Assembly: GCA_902595525.1 (NCBI GenBank)
Contig: CACJQJ010000004.1
Location: 1 to 45,884, forward strand
DNA: 45,884 nucleotides
Reading direction: 5' to 3'
Source of the DNA: an uncultured Alphaproteobacteria bacterium
GTDB taxonomy: Bacteria > Pseudomonadota > Alphaproteobacteria > HIMB59
Below the pieces are notes generated by a model. The model had not been told where the DNA came from and did no database searches. It saw nothing but the letters and a program-made list of their open reading frames with translations. The position numbers and the translations under genes are program-made. Shown in pieces: positions 17,204 through 25,309 of the stretch (its first letter is position 1; the number at the start of each line of letters is the position of its first letter).

Positions 17204-18581
17204 GTGCTCTGTTGCGAGACTCTTTCAAATCAACGATTGGATTAACATATTTTTTTTCTTTGACTAAACTATCTAATAATTTTTTATCTAAATATGGCTC
17301 GAATACTGTTTTTGATGAATTAAATATTTTTAATTGTGGAATATACTTCAAGATAAATTGAGCCTGTGGATCGAACTTTTCTGACTGAAGCACAGGATTA
17401 AATACACGAAAATATGGGGAAGCATCTGCGCCACAGCCTGCTATCCACTGCCATCCAGCTGCATTACTAGCTTCATCATAATCTAGTAAACTTTTTTGAA
17501 AATACCGCTCACCTAATGTCCAGTTTAATAATAAATTTTTCACAAGAAAACTTCCAACAACCATTCTAAGCCTATTATGCATCCACCCCTCTTCATAAAT
17601 TTGACTCATTGCAGCGTCTACAAGAGGTATACCTGTTTTACCCTCAGTCCATAGAGCAAAATCTTTTTTGCTACTTCTCCATGGGAATTTTTTAAATTTA
17701 GGGTTAATCGGTTTAGTTGATAAATCTTCAGAATAATACAACAATGAATAAGAAAATTCTCTCCAGCCAATTTCTGATAAATAAGTATTTACAGCATTAT
17801 TAGATTTTTTTGAATTTTGGATTTTTTCAATTATTACCCGCGGGGATATCTCTCCAAATCTTAAATGAGGAGATATTCTTGATGTTTGATCAAAATCAGG
17901 TCTATTTCTATTTACATCATATTTATCTATATGAGAAGAGATGTAAGTCTCAATTTTTTTCAAAGCTGCATCCTCTCCTGGACTCCAATAATTATTAAAC
18001 TTCTCATACCAACTTCTATTAGATAAAAAATTGATTTTAGTTTTTTCATTGTGTTTAAATGATTTGATTGATGTATTTTTTTGGTAAGAAAATTTCTTGT
18101 TCAAATAAACTTTAAAAGCAGTTTTCCAATAAGGAGTAAAAACTTTAAAGAACTGACCAGAGTTATTTTGTACTTCCCATGGCTCATTAAGTAAGTGTGA
18201 ATTAAAAGTTTCAACATGAATATTTTTATTTTTAAAAAAACTCTTTATCTCAGTGTCTCTTTTAATAGATTGGTCTGAATAGAGCCTATTCCAAATTAAT
18301 GATGAAATTTTGTATTTTTCAATTAGGTGTGAGAGATTTTTTTTCGCTTCACCATCAGTTATAATAAGCTTTACATTAAATTTTTGTTCTAAATTCTTGG
18401 AATGCAAATGAAGAGTATTGTTTAACCACCATTGACCAGCATCTCCAGTGGCTTTCTTTTCAATGTCATCATAAATATAAACAAGTAATGCTGGGGATTT
18501 TTGTTTTGATATAAATTCCAAACAAGGATTATCAGTAATCCTAAAGTCTCTTCTCAGCCAATATAAAGTTCTATTTTCGAT
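17175..18581 (-). CDS. phr: Deoxyribodipyrimidine photo-lyase, class I; start codon unresolved
   Basis: Light-driven repair of UV-induced pyrimidine dimers with FAD. The C-terminal half is unmistakable: LRFGEISPR, GWREFSYSLLYY, GIPLVDAAMSQIYEEGWMHNRLRM, LDYDEASNAAGWQWIAGCGADASPYFRVFNP. Starting at TTG 18521 loses the first strand. Translating further upstream in the same frame gives ENRTLYWLRRDFRITDNPC, the expected photolyase N-terminus, but no ATG, GTG or TTG precedes it before the in-frame stop of L33 at 18600-18602; only ATC codons (18579-18581, 18582-18584) are available. I draw the gene to 18581 on homology. The end is certain, the start is not. Translation may use a rare start, or a base may be wrong. 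Confidence 0.88.
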   Translation of the reverse strand: MENRTLYWLRRDFRITDNPCLEFISKQKSPALLVYIYDDIEKKATGDAGQWWLNNTLHLHSKNLEQKFNVKLIITDGEAKKNLSHLIEKYKISSLIWNRLYSDQSIKRDTEIKSFFKNKNIHVETFNSHLLNEPWEVQNNSGQFFKVFTPYWKTAFKVYLNKKFSYQKNTSIKSFKHNEKTKINFLSNRSWYEKFNNYWSPGEDAALKKIETYISSHIDKYDVNRNRPDFDQTSRISPHLRFGEISPRVIIEKIQNSKKSNNAVNTYLSEIGWREFSYSLLYYSEDLSTKPINPKFKKFPWRSSKKDFALWTEGKTGIPLVDAAMSQIYEEGWMHNRLRMVVGSFLVKNLLLNWTLGERYFQKSLLDYDEASNAAGWQWIAGCGADASPYFRVFNPVLQSEKFDPQAQFILKYIPQLKIFNSSKTVFEPYLDKKLLDSLVKEKKYVNPIVDLKESRNRALEAYQQTKS

Positions 18582-18599
18582 GATTAAATAATAACAAAA

Positions 18600-18794
18600 T
18601 TATTTACTATGAGGAGGCATTTTCTTTTCTACAAACCAAACATGCTTTTTCAAAACAGGGTCATACTTTCTCTGGCGAAGTTTGTCAGAAACTTTCAATC
18701 CTTTAGTGGGTTTACGTACAATATATTTTGTGCCAGTTTCAGGTTTTTCTTCAGGTATTAACTGTTTAAGTTGGTATGTAGACTTTTTTGCCAT
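18600..18794 (-). CDS. rpmG: 50S ribosomal protein L33 (cysteine-free form)
   Basis: 64 aa: TGTKYIVRKPTKGLKVSDKLRQRKYDPVLKKHVWFVEKKM matches the L33 core, with about ten extra N-terminal residues. No cysteines, so it is the zinc-independent form. Its stop lies in the same frame as the photolyase, some 18 bp before the first plausible photolyase residue. An intergenic gap of 52 bp separates it from trhO upstream. Confidence 0.9.
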   Translation of the reverse strand: MAKKSTYQLKQLIPEEKPETGTKYIVRKPTKGLKVSDKLRQRKYDPVLKKHVWFVEKKMPPHSK

Positions 18795-18846
18795 TGGCGT
18801 AAACTAAACTAATTTTGAATTTGGTCAACATTGATATTTAATGAAA

Positions 18847-19710
18847 TTAAAGAACTTTTTTCCAATGTTCTCGCTTATCTTTGAGAGAACGTCTCTTTTT
18901 TTCTGTCATATTATCAAAACAGATGGAACATGAATATCCCTCTTCATATTTAGGAGATTTTCTCTCTCTTGGAGTTAAAGGCATGTTACACCCGTAACAA
19001 AGCTTACTCGTACCTTGAGAAAGTTGCTTGTTCAAAGATACTCTGTAGTCAAAAACAAAGCATTCACCCTTCCATGAGTCAGCAGATGTGGTTTCAAAAT
19101 ATTTTAATATTCCTCCTTTAAGTTGATATGTCTCAATACCATATTTTTCCATTAAAGGTCCTGCTTTTTCACATCTAATTCCACCTGTACAATAAATACC
19201 AACTTTTTTATTCTGAAATTTTTCTTTGTTATTCTTTATATAACTTTTGAAATCTTTAAATGTTTCAATTTTAGGGTTGATAGCATTTTTATAATGGCCA
19301 ATTTTAAATTCATAATCATTTCTTGTATCAAGAATTTCTACATTTTTATCATTGGCAAATTTATCCCAATCACTTGGTTCAATAAACTTAGATTTTTTAA
19401 TGTCTGAAATTTTTAATCCAAAATCAGATGTAACTATTTCCTTTTTAAGTTTAATTTTAAACTCGTTAAAAATTCTTTGGCCATTAAAGTCTGATATTTT
19501 TATATTTTCTTTAGTGACTCCTAAAGACATTAGATAGTCGATAATTTTTTTTTCTAATTTTGAAGAGACTGCTATTGTACCATTTAAACCTTCCTCACTG
19601 ACAATAATCGAACCTTTTATTTGTTTTAAAAGAAAGTGTAAATTTAACCTCTCTTTTAATAATCTGGGATTGGATACGTTAAAGAAACTATAAAACGCAA
19701 TGACTCTCAT
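18847..19710 (-). CDS. trhO: tRNA uridine(34) hydroxylase TrhO (YceA, rhodanese domain)
   Basis: Oxygen-dependent 5-hydroxylation of uridine-34 in tRNA, the first step to cmo5U-type bases. 287 aa: N-terminal acylphosphatase-like part (VIAFYSFFNVSNPRLLKERL, GSIIVSEEGLNGTIAVS), rhodanese domain with the active loop YCTGGIRCEKAGPLMEKYG, and a cysteine-rich tail (CYGCNMPLTPRERKSPKYEEGYSCSIC) with two CxxC pairs that could bind zinc. Length and motifs match the YceA/TrhO family. Confidence 0.93.
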   Translation of the reverse strand: MRVIAFYSFFNVSNPRLLKERLNLHFLLKQIKGSIIVSEEGLNGTIAVSSKLEKKIIDYLMSLGVTKENIKISDFNGQRIFNEFKIKLKKEIVTSDFGLKISDIKKSKFIEPSDWDKFANDKNVEILDTRNDYEFKIGHYKNAINPKIETFKDFKSYIKNNKEKFQNKKVGIYCTGGIRCEKAGPLMEKYGIETYQLKGGILKYFETTSADSWKGECFVFDYRVSLNKQLSQGTSKLCYGCNMPLTPRERKSPKYEEGYSCSICFDNMTEKKRRSLKDKREHWKKVL

Positions 19711-19754
19711 TAGTATGTTTTATAACAAATGTATAGATTGATCAAATAAGGCGT

Positions 19755-21023
19755 TTAAATTACTTTGATTTTATTAGTAAATTGATTTTCAAATTTAACT
19801 AACTGAGGCATAAATTTAAACCAAGCATCTTTCAAAGCTTCTACAAATTTTTCAGTAGACTCTGGGTCATGACATGGAGTAGGAGTTATTCTTATTCTCT
19901 CAGTTCCTTTTGGGACTGTTGGATAATTAATAGGCTGAACATAAACCTGGTGCTCATTTAAAAGAAAATCACTAATCTCTTTACATAATTTGCTATCTCC
20001 AATTAATACTGGGATTATATGTGAACCTGAGTCTAAAAAAGGAATACCTGCGGTTCGTAGTTCTTTTTTAACAAAATCAACATTCTCAAAGAATGAAGAT
20101 CGAATTTCATCGTTTTTCTTTACTTGTCTAATGCTCTCTAGACTCCCGGCAGCTACTGCTGGGCACATGGATGTTGTGAAAATAAATCCTTTTGAAAAAC
20201 TTCTAACAAAATCAATTATTGTCTCAGTCGAGGCTATATAACCTCCAGCTAGACCAAATGCTTTTGCCAATGTTCCATTGATAATATCAATATGCTCAGA
20301 TAATCCTTTTTGATCTGCTACACCTGCTGCATTGGGGCCGTATAAACCTACAGCATGAACTTCATCTAAGTATATTAATGCTCCATTATCCTGAGCAACC
20401 TGAATAATATCTTCTAGTGGTGCAAAATCAGCTTCCATTGAATAGACAGACTCCAAGACGATAATTTTTGGTCGAGAAAAATCTACTCCCTTTAGAATGT
20501 CCTTTAAGTGTTTTACATCGTTATGACGATAAATAGCTTTTTCTTTTTTACTTGTGCGAATTCCCTCTATAAGAGATGCGTGATTTAGTTCATCACTTAA
20601 AACTAAACAATTATCAAAAGCAGATATAATAGACTTTAGTGCAGACTCATTAGCACTATATCCAGAATTAAATGCTAGAGCTCTTTCTTTTTTATGTAAG
20701 AGTGCGATTTCTTTTTCAAGTTGAATATGGAAATTAGTAGTACCTGATATATTCCTTGTTCCTCCGCTTCCCGCTCCTAACTTTTCAGCAGCAGATTGCA
20801 TTGCGGAAATAACTTCTTTGTTCTGGCTCATGCCTAAGTAATCATTTGAACACCAGACATCAATCTCTTCGGTTTGACCATTACTATGTCTTGTAGCTTT
20901 GGGATACTGTCCGGCTTTTCTTTCTATGTTGTTAAACACTCTGTAGTGGCCCTCATCCTTAATTTTATCAATTTCAGATTGAAGGGTGCTTAAATAATTA
21001 GATTTCCAATTGTGATTTTTCAC
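19755..21023 (-). CDS. hemA: 5-aminolevulinate synthase (GTG start)
   Basis: PLP enzyme condensing glycine with succinyl-CoA to 5-aminolevulinate, the alphaproteobacterial C4 entry to heme. 422 aa from GTG. Marks: GHYRVFNNIERKAGQYP, VWCSNDYLGMSQN, GAGSGGTRNISGTTNFHIQLE, FNSGYSANESAL, DEVHAVGLYGP (PLP Asp), and NGTLAKAFGLAGGYI holding the Schiff-base lysine. It lies some 2 kb from the hemC-hemJ run but on the other strand, so it is controlled separately. No extra regulatory motif is obvious in the 63-bp leader. Confidence 0.96.
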   Translation of the reverse strand: MKNHNWKSNYLSTLQSEIDKIKDEGHYRVFNNIERKAGQYPKATRHSNGQTEEIDVWCSNDYLGMSQNKEVISAMQSAAEKLGAGSGGTRNISGTTNFHIQLEKEIALLHKKERALAFNSGYSANESALKSIISAFDNCLVLSDELNHASLIEGIRTSKKEKAIYRHNDVKHLKDILKGVDFSRPKIIVLESVYSMEADFAPLEDIIQVAQDNGALIYLDEVHAVGLYGPNAAGVADQKGLSEHIDIINGTLAKAFGLAGGYIASTETIIDFVRSFSKGFIFTTSMCPAVAAGSLESIRQVKKNDEIRSSFFENVDFVKKELRTAGIPFLDSGSHIIPVLIGDSKLCKEISDFLLNEHQVYVQPINYPTVPKGTERIRITPTPCHDPESTEKFVEALKDAWFKFMPQLVKFENQFTNKIKVI

Positions 21024-21075
21024 AAATATTAATTTATTTTTTACTAATCTAAAAGATACTGCAATAAAGACGCAT

Positions 21076-21097
21076 AAAGCCTCTAATTAGGGGCTTT
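21076..21097. terminator. Hairpin with flanking A/T tracts at the end of the LLM gene
   Basis: AAAGCCTCT at 21076-21084 pairs with AGGGGCTTT at 21089-21097 (one G-T wobble) around AATT. It overlaps the stop codon of the minus-strand LLM gene. A plus-strand T-run follows directly; on the minus strand the T-run is short. It probably ends LLM transcription before hemA, but read-through is possible. Confidence 0.5.
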
Positions 21098-22106
21098 TTG
21101 TCCTATTTACCCTAGGTATTACTTCTTTGCCAATCAGTTCAATAGATTTGATTAAATTTTCATGGGTAATATCAGCTATATCCATTTGAAATTGGAATCT
21201 ATTAATACCTCCAAGGGCTTGACTATGTCTGATAATCTTTTCAGCGACCTGATCAGGATCGCCTAAAACTATAGCTCCTAATGGACCAATTTGATTGTCA
21301 AATTGGTCTCTCGTCACAGGACCCCAACCTCTTTCTTTTCCAATTTTTGTGAACATCTTATAATAGCCCTTATAATACAAATCTATTGCTTCATCCATAC
21401 TATTTGCGACATATCCCAGTGAATGAAGTCCTACGGAGAGTTTTTCTGGGGGGTGTCCTGCTTCTTTACCCGCCTGTCGATAAATATCTACCAAAGGCCT
21501 AAAGCGATGAGTATTGCCTCCAATTATGGCAATCATTAGAGGTAAGCCCATTGAACCTGCTCTTGCAAAAGATTGAGGTGTGCCACCAACACCTAACCAA
21601 ATTGGGACGGTGTTTTGAATGGGCCTTGGATAAATAGGTAAATTATTTATCGAAGGTCTAAATTTTCCAGACCAACTAACAAATTCATTTTCTCTAATTT
21701 TTAAAAGCAAACCGAGCTTTTCAATAAACAATTCATCATAATCTTTGAAATCCAAACCAAATAATGGAAAGGCCTCAGAAAATGATCCTCTTCCAGCTAC
21801 CATTTCTGCTCTACCTCCGGATATCAGATCAAGAGTAGACAAGTTTTGAAATACACGAACAGGATCTGCTGCGCTTAAAACAGTTACAGCACTTATTAGC
21901 TTAATTTTTTTTGTTTGTGCTGCAGCTGCAGATAATATCATAAATGGTGCTGAGTCTAAAAATTCTTTTCTATGATGCTCTCCTATCCCAAATGAATTTA
22001 ATCCAACTTCATCTGCAAAAATAATTCTATCAATAACATTATTAATGGCTTTAACACTATCTGAGCCCTCTCTTTTATCTGCAAAACTGTCTATACCGAT
22101 TTCCAA
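21087..22106 (-). CDS. LLM class flavin-dependent oxidoreductase (TTG start)
   Basis: 339-aa bacterial-luciferase-like TIM-barrel monooxygenase. IGIDSFADKREG, EVGLNSFGIGEHHRKEFLDSAP (Glu-His-His), TKKIKLISAVTVLSAADPVRVFQNLSTLDLISGGRAEMVAGRGSF, PVWLGVGGTPQSFARA and LGDPDQVAEKIIRH match the family. It needs reduced FMN from a partner reductase; the natural substrate is unknown. The nine-bp gap to the SDR gene upstream suggests co-transcription. Confidence 0.88.
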   Translation of the reverse strand: MEIGIDSFADKREGSDSVKAINNVIDRIIFADEVGLNSFGIGEHHRKEFLDSAPFMILSAAAAQTKKIKLISAVTVLSAADPVRVFQNLSTLDLISGGRAEMVAGRGSFSEAFPLFGLDFKDYDELFIEKLGLLLKIRENEFVSWSGKFRPSINNLPIYPRPIQNTVPIWLGVGGTPQSFARAGSMGLPLMIAIIGGNTHRFRPLVDIYRQAGKEAGHPPEKLSVGLHSLGYVANSMDEAIDLYYKGYYKMFTKIGKERGWGPVTRDQFDNQIGPLGAIVLGDPDQVAEKIIRHSQALGGINRFQFQMDIADITHENLIKSIELIGKEVIPRVNRTKSP

Positions 22107-22115
22107 GGTGTTCTT

Positions 22116-22793
22116 CTAAAATTTTTCAGTGTTTGTTCTAATTTCAATTTCCCATGACCAAGCTTTTTTATCCTGTAAATAAAAATTTAGGTATTGTTTT
22201 GCAATTTCATCAGGGTGTATCATTTGATAATTTCCAACTGTCTCTTTACCTATTCCTCCATCTATAACGAAATGACCTATATGAATATTTTGTGGGTGCA
22301 GCTCTCTTGCCAAAGATTGTGCTAAGCCTCTCAAACCAAACTTTCCCATAGCAAAAGACGCAGATTTGGCAAAACCCTTTACACTTGCAGATGATCCAGT
22401 GAAAAAAATATTACCTTTTCCTATTTTTATCATTCTTTTTACTGATTCATGCGCCACTAGAAAAGCCCCATAACTATTTACTTTTATTGATTGAAGCATT
22501 TCATCAGGATCGTATTCAATAAAAGGTTTTACAATTCTAAGAGATGGATTATAGATAACAATTTCTGGAGTGCCTATAATTGAGTCAGTCTGCAAAAATA
22601 AATTTTGAACACTTGTAATTTCCGTTGAGTCACACTTAAAAACTAAAGCGTCAATCTCTTTTTTTAAACTGTCAAGTTTGTCTATGTTTCTTGCAGCTAG
22701 TACGATTTTCATCCCCTTTGAATTAAATGCTCTAGCCAGAGAAGCACTTAAACCTGATCCTGCTCCGACAATTAAAACTGCTTTTTGTGTCAT
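22116..22793 (-). CDS. Short-chain dehydrogenase/reductase (SDR)
   Basis: 225 aa with the classical nucleotide-binding motif VGAGSGLSASLARAF (TGxxxGxG variant), AARNIDKLDSLKKE, and YNPSLRIVKPF where NNAG is usual. The active-site region FFTGSSASVKGFAKSASFAMGKFGLRGLAQSLARELHP has Ser in GSSAS, but the Tyr of YxxxK is replaced: SFAMGKFG keeps the Lys and has Phe-Ala-Met-Gly before it. So it may be a non-catalytic or altered SDR. It starts divergently from hemC. Confidence 0.85.
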   Translation of the reverse strand: MTQKAVLIVGAGSGLSASLARAFNSKGMKIVLAARNIDKLDSLKKEIDALVFKCDSTEITSVQNLFLQTDSIIGTPEIVIYNPSLRIVKPFIEYDPDEMLQSIKVNSYGAFLVAHESVKRMIKIGKGNIFFTGSSASVKGFAKSASFAMGKFGLRGLAQSLARELHPQNIHIGHFVIDGGIGKETVGNYQMIHPDEIAKQYLNFYLQDKKAWSWEIEIRTNTEKF

Positions 22794-22840
22794 AATATCA
22801 AACGTTATTTAGCTATAACATATTTTGAAATAAGTACATA

Positions 22841-22869
22841 TTGACCAATAAGTCTCGCTTAAATTGTAT
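22841..22869 (+). promoter_or_regulatory. hemC: Candidate promoter of the heme run
   Basis: In the ~100-bp divergent gap between the SDR and hemC, TTGACC (22841-22846) is followed after 17 bases by TTGTAT (22864-22869), a good -35 with a weak -10. The transcript start would fall just before the hemC ATG cluster. By-eye match only. Confidence 0.3.
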
Positions 22870-22895
22870 TAGCGTTGATTATTTGTTATTTCTTA

Positions 22896-24389
22896 ATGTC
22901 ATCAATGGTTATGAAAAAGATTGTTTTATTATCAAGGAAAAGTTTTCTCGCTAAAATTCAGACTCACATTGCAGAAATAGAAATTAATAAAATACAAAAA
23001 AATATAATTGATACGCATTACTCATCAAGCGTTGGTGACACGGACATGTCAGCTAAAGCTTGGGAACAACATGGATTTGGAATATTTACAAATTCACTCT
23101 CAAAAAAATTAATCTTAAAAGAAGCAGATGTGGTAGTTCATTCATTCAAAGATCTTCCTGTTAAAAATCTTAATAAGACCTCTTTTATTTGTCTCAAAAG
23201 AGATGATCCAAGAGATGTTATTCTTATTAAAAAGACATCATTAAATAAAAAAAAATTAGTTATAGGGACATCCTCTCCTAGAAGAAAATATTATTTAAAA
23301 AAATTAACAAAGTTTTTACCATTTAAAGAATTGAAGCCATTCGACATTAGGGGAAACGTACCATCTAGGCTGGAAAAAATATTAAATTCCTCAAAAGAGG
23401 ATGGGGTGTTTATGGCTAAAGCTGCTATAGATAGAATTTTTAAATATGGAGAAAAAATTAATAAAAAAGATTATAGAAATTTTAAATTGAAATTTAAAAA
23501 GTTTGAGAAAATAATTTTACCAATTTCTGAATTTCCTAGTGCGGCAGCACAAGGATGCATTGCTTTGGAATATAGGAAAGATGATCGAAAAACAGAAAAA
23601 ATATTGAAAAAAATTAATCATTTACCCTCGTTAGATGATTGTCAAAGAGAGAGAAAATATTTATTCAAATGGGGAGGTGGTTGCAATCTAGATGTAGGAG
23701 TAACTATTGAAAATATTCTAAATGAAAAAATCTTATTTGCACAAGGGAAAGAAAATCAAACAAAAAAATATTTTAAAGAAAAAAAATATCTAAATAATAA
23801 AAAAGTTAAAAAAGTTAAAAATATATTTCCTTCAAGCTTATCAAAATATCAAATGTTTCAGAGAAATTTACATGAATTTAATAAAACAGTAAAAAATAAA
23901 AATGTTTTGGCCACAAGATCAGAATTTAAAGAGTTTAAATCTTTGAAAAGTGTATCAAATCTTATAACTTCTGGCGTTAGTTCTTGGAAAAAAATAAGTA
24001 AAATGGGCATTCTTGTAAATTCTTCTCTCGATAGTTTTGGTGAAAATTATCGAGAAACTGAAAATTTTTATAAAGATAATCAAAAACCTACTTATAAACT
24101 CACATATGAAGGAAATATGCTAAATAAAAAATTTCCTATCATATCACACTATAGTTTAGTCCCTTTGATTAATGACAATACGATTGATAATTTGTTTGTA
24201 GCGGAGAGTTTTTATTGGATGAGCTTCTCTGCATTTAAATTAGCTATACAACTAAGACCAGAAATACTAAATAAGCGTAATTCGTGTGGACCTGGTCAAA
24301 CGTATCTTCAAATTTCTAAATTTATTTCTAAAAATCAATTAAATGTATATCTTACTTATGATGATTTTAAAAATTTTGAACTTAAATGA
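22896..24389 (+). CDS. hemC: Hydroxymethylbilane synthase with unassigned C-terminal extension
   Basis: Polymerises four porphobilinogens to hydroxymethylbilane. From ATG 22896 (others at 22905 and 22911 are equally possible) residues ~1-310 are HemC: HSFKDLPV, GTSSPRRKYY, DIRGNVPSRLEKIL, FPSAAAQGCIALE, and GGGCNLDVGVTIE with Cys263, the dipyrromethane-cofactor cysteine. The protein is 497 aa, against ~310 for a normal HemC. After a Lys-rich linker the last ~165 residues form another domain (NVLATRSEF, NLITSGVSSWKKISKMGILVN, FVAESFYWMSFSAFKLAIQLRPE, SCGPGQTYLQI). It is not clearly HemD, but no hemD gene follows, so it may supply uroporphyrinogen-III synthase activity. That is inference. Confidence 0.9.
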   Translation: MSSMVMKKIVLLSRKSFLAKIQTHIAEIEINKIQKNIIDTHYSSSVGDTDMSAKAWEQHGFGIFTNSLSKKLILKEADVVVHSFKDLPVKNLNKTSFICLKRDDPRDVILIKKTSLNKKKLVIGTSSPRRKYYLKKLTKFLPFKELKPFDIRGNVPSRLEKILNSSKEDGVFMAKAAIDRIFKYGEKINKKDYRNFKLKFKKFEKIILPISEFPSAAAQGCIALEYRKDDRKTEKILKKINHLPSLDDCQRERKYLFKWGGGCNLDVGVTIENILNEKILFAQGKENQTKKYFKEKKYLNNKKVKKVKNIFPSSLSKYQMFQRNLHEFNKTVKNKNVLATRSEFKEFKSLKSVSNLITSGVSSWKKISKMGILVNSSLDSFGENYRETENFYKDNQKPTYKLTYEGNMLNKKFPIISHYSLVPLINDNTIDNLFVAESFYWMSFSAFKLAIQLRPEILNKRNSCGPGQTYLQISKFISKNQLNVYLTYDDFKNFELK

Positions 24390-25309
24390 TTAAAAATTAT
24401 TTCCCTATTGATCAGTCTAAATCTCTTAAAAAGAAAATTTTAATTCAACCTTTATTTGTGGATCAAAAGGTAAAAAATTCAAAGGAAATTAAAGGATTAG
24501 GTGATAATAAGAGTTGGTCATCTACATCTATAATTAAGGCAATTGAAAAGGATTTAAAAAAAGGTATCAATAATTTTCTTCTTTTTATCGTTCCAAATAA
24601 AAAACAAAAACATCCGGAGGATTTTAGCTTTCACTATGAAGTTATAAGAAAAATTAAAAATTATTTTGGAAAAGATATAGTTTTACTTATAGATACTTGC
24701 TTATGCTCAATAACTGTTGATGGGCATTGTGGAGTTACTCATAAAAAATCAATTGATCTTAATAAAACACATTACTCTTTAGGATTAGCTGCAAATACAT
24801 ATCTTGAGGCGGGAGCTGATATAATTGCACCAAGTGACATGATGAAAAATACGACTAAATATTTGAGAAAAATATTTGTTCAAAATGGTTTTTCAAATTC
24901 TCAAATAATGAGTTACTCAACAAAATTTAAAAGTCACTTTTACGGCCCTTTTAGAGATGTTGCAAAATCATCACCACAGGGATTTGATCGATCATCATAT
25001 CAATTACCTGTTGAGGACAAAGTAAAGGCGATTAAAAGCTCAATTAGTAATGCAACTCAAGGTGCAAATTATTTAATGGTTAAGCCCGGAATGACTTCAA
25101 TAGATTTAATAAGAGATATAAAAAAGGAGACACTGCTTCCCACGGGTGCGTACCAAGTAAGCGGTGAATATGCTAGTTTACAAATGCTCAGCAAAGCTAA
25201 ATTCGGCAATTATGTTGATTTGCTCCTAGAGTCTTTAACAGTACTTAAAAGAGCTGAAGCAGATTTTATTATTACTTATGGAGCTAGAGATATTGCAAAA
25301 TACCTATAA
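24386..25309 (+). CDS. hemB: Porphobilinogen synthase (5-aminolevulinate dehydratase)
   Basis: Condenses two 5-aminolevulinates to porphobilinogen. 307 aa, slightly shorter than the usual ~325, the N-terminal arm being reduced. The two active lysines are seen in MSYSTKFKSHFYGPFRD and YLMVKPGMTSIDL. The metal loop reads DTCLCSITVDGHCGVT, the three-cysteine zinc type of E. coli, rather than the aspartate-rich form common in other Alphaproteobacteria. Coupled to hemC by ATGA. Confidence 0.95.
   Translation: MIKNYFPIDQSKSLKKKILIQPLFVDQKVKNSKEIKGLGDNKSWSSTSIIKAIEKDLKKGINNFLLFIVPNKKQKHPEDFSFHYEVIRKIKNYFGKDIVLLIDTCLCSITVDGHCGVTHKKSIDLNKTHYSLGLAANTYLEAGADIIAPSDMMKNTTKYLRKIFVQNGFSNSQIMSYSTKFKSHFYGPFRDVAKSSPQGFDRSSYQLPVEDKVKAIKSSISNATQGANYLMVKPGMTSIDLIRDIKKETLLPTGAYQVSGEYASLQMLSKAKFGNYVDLLLESLTVLKRAEADFIITYGARDIAKYL

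Noticed and set aside
18600..18794. L33-photolyase fusion by a miscalled stop
   Set aside because: L33 ends at its normal length and the few residues between (FCYYLI) fit neither protein; a separate photolyase start is more likely, though read-through was not excluded.
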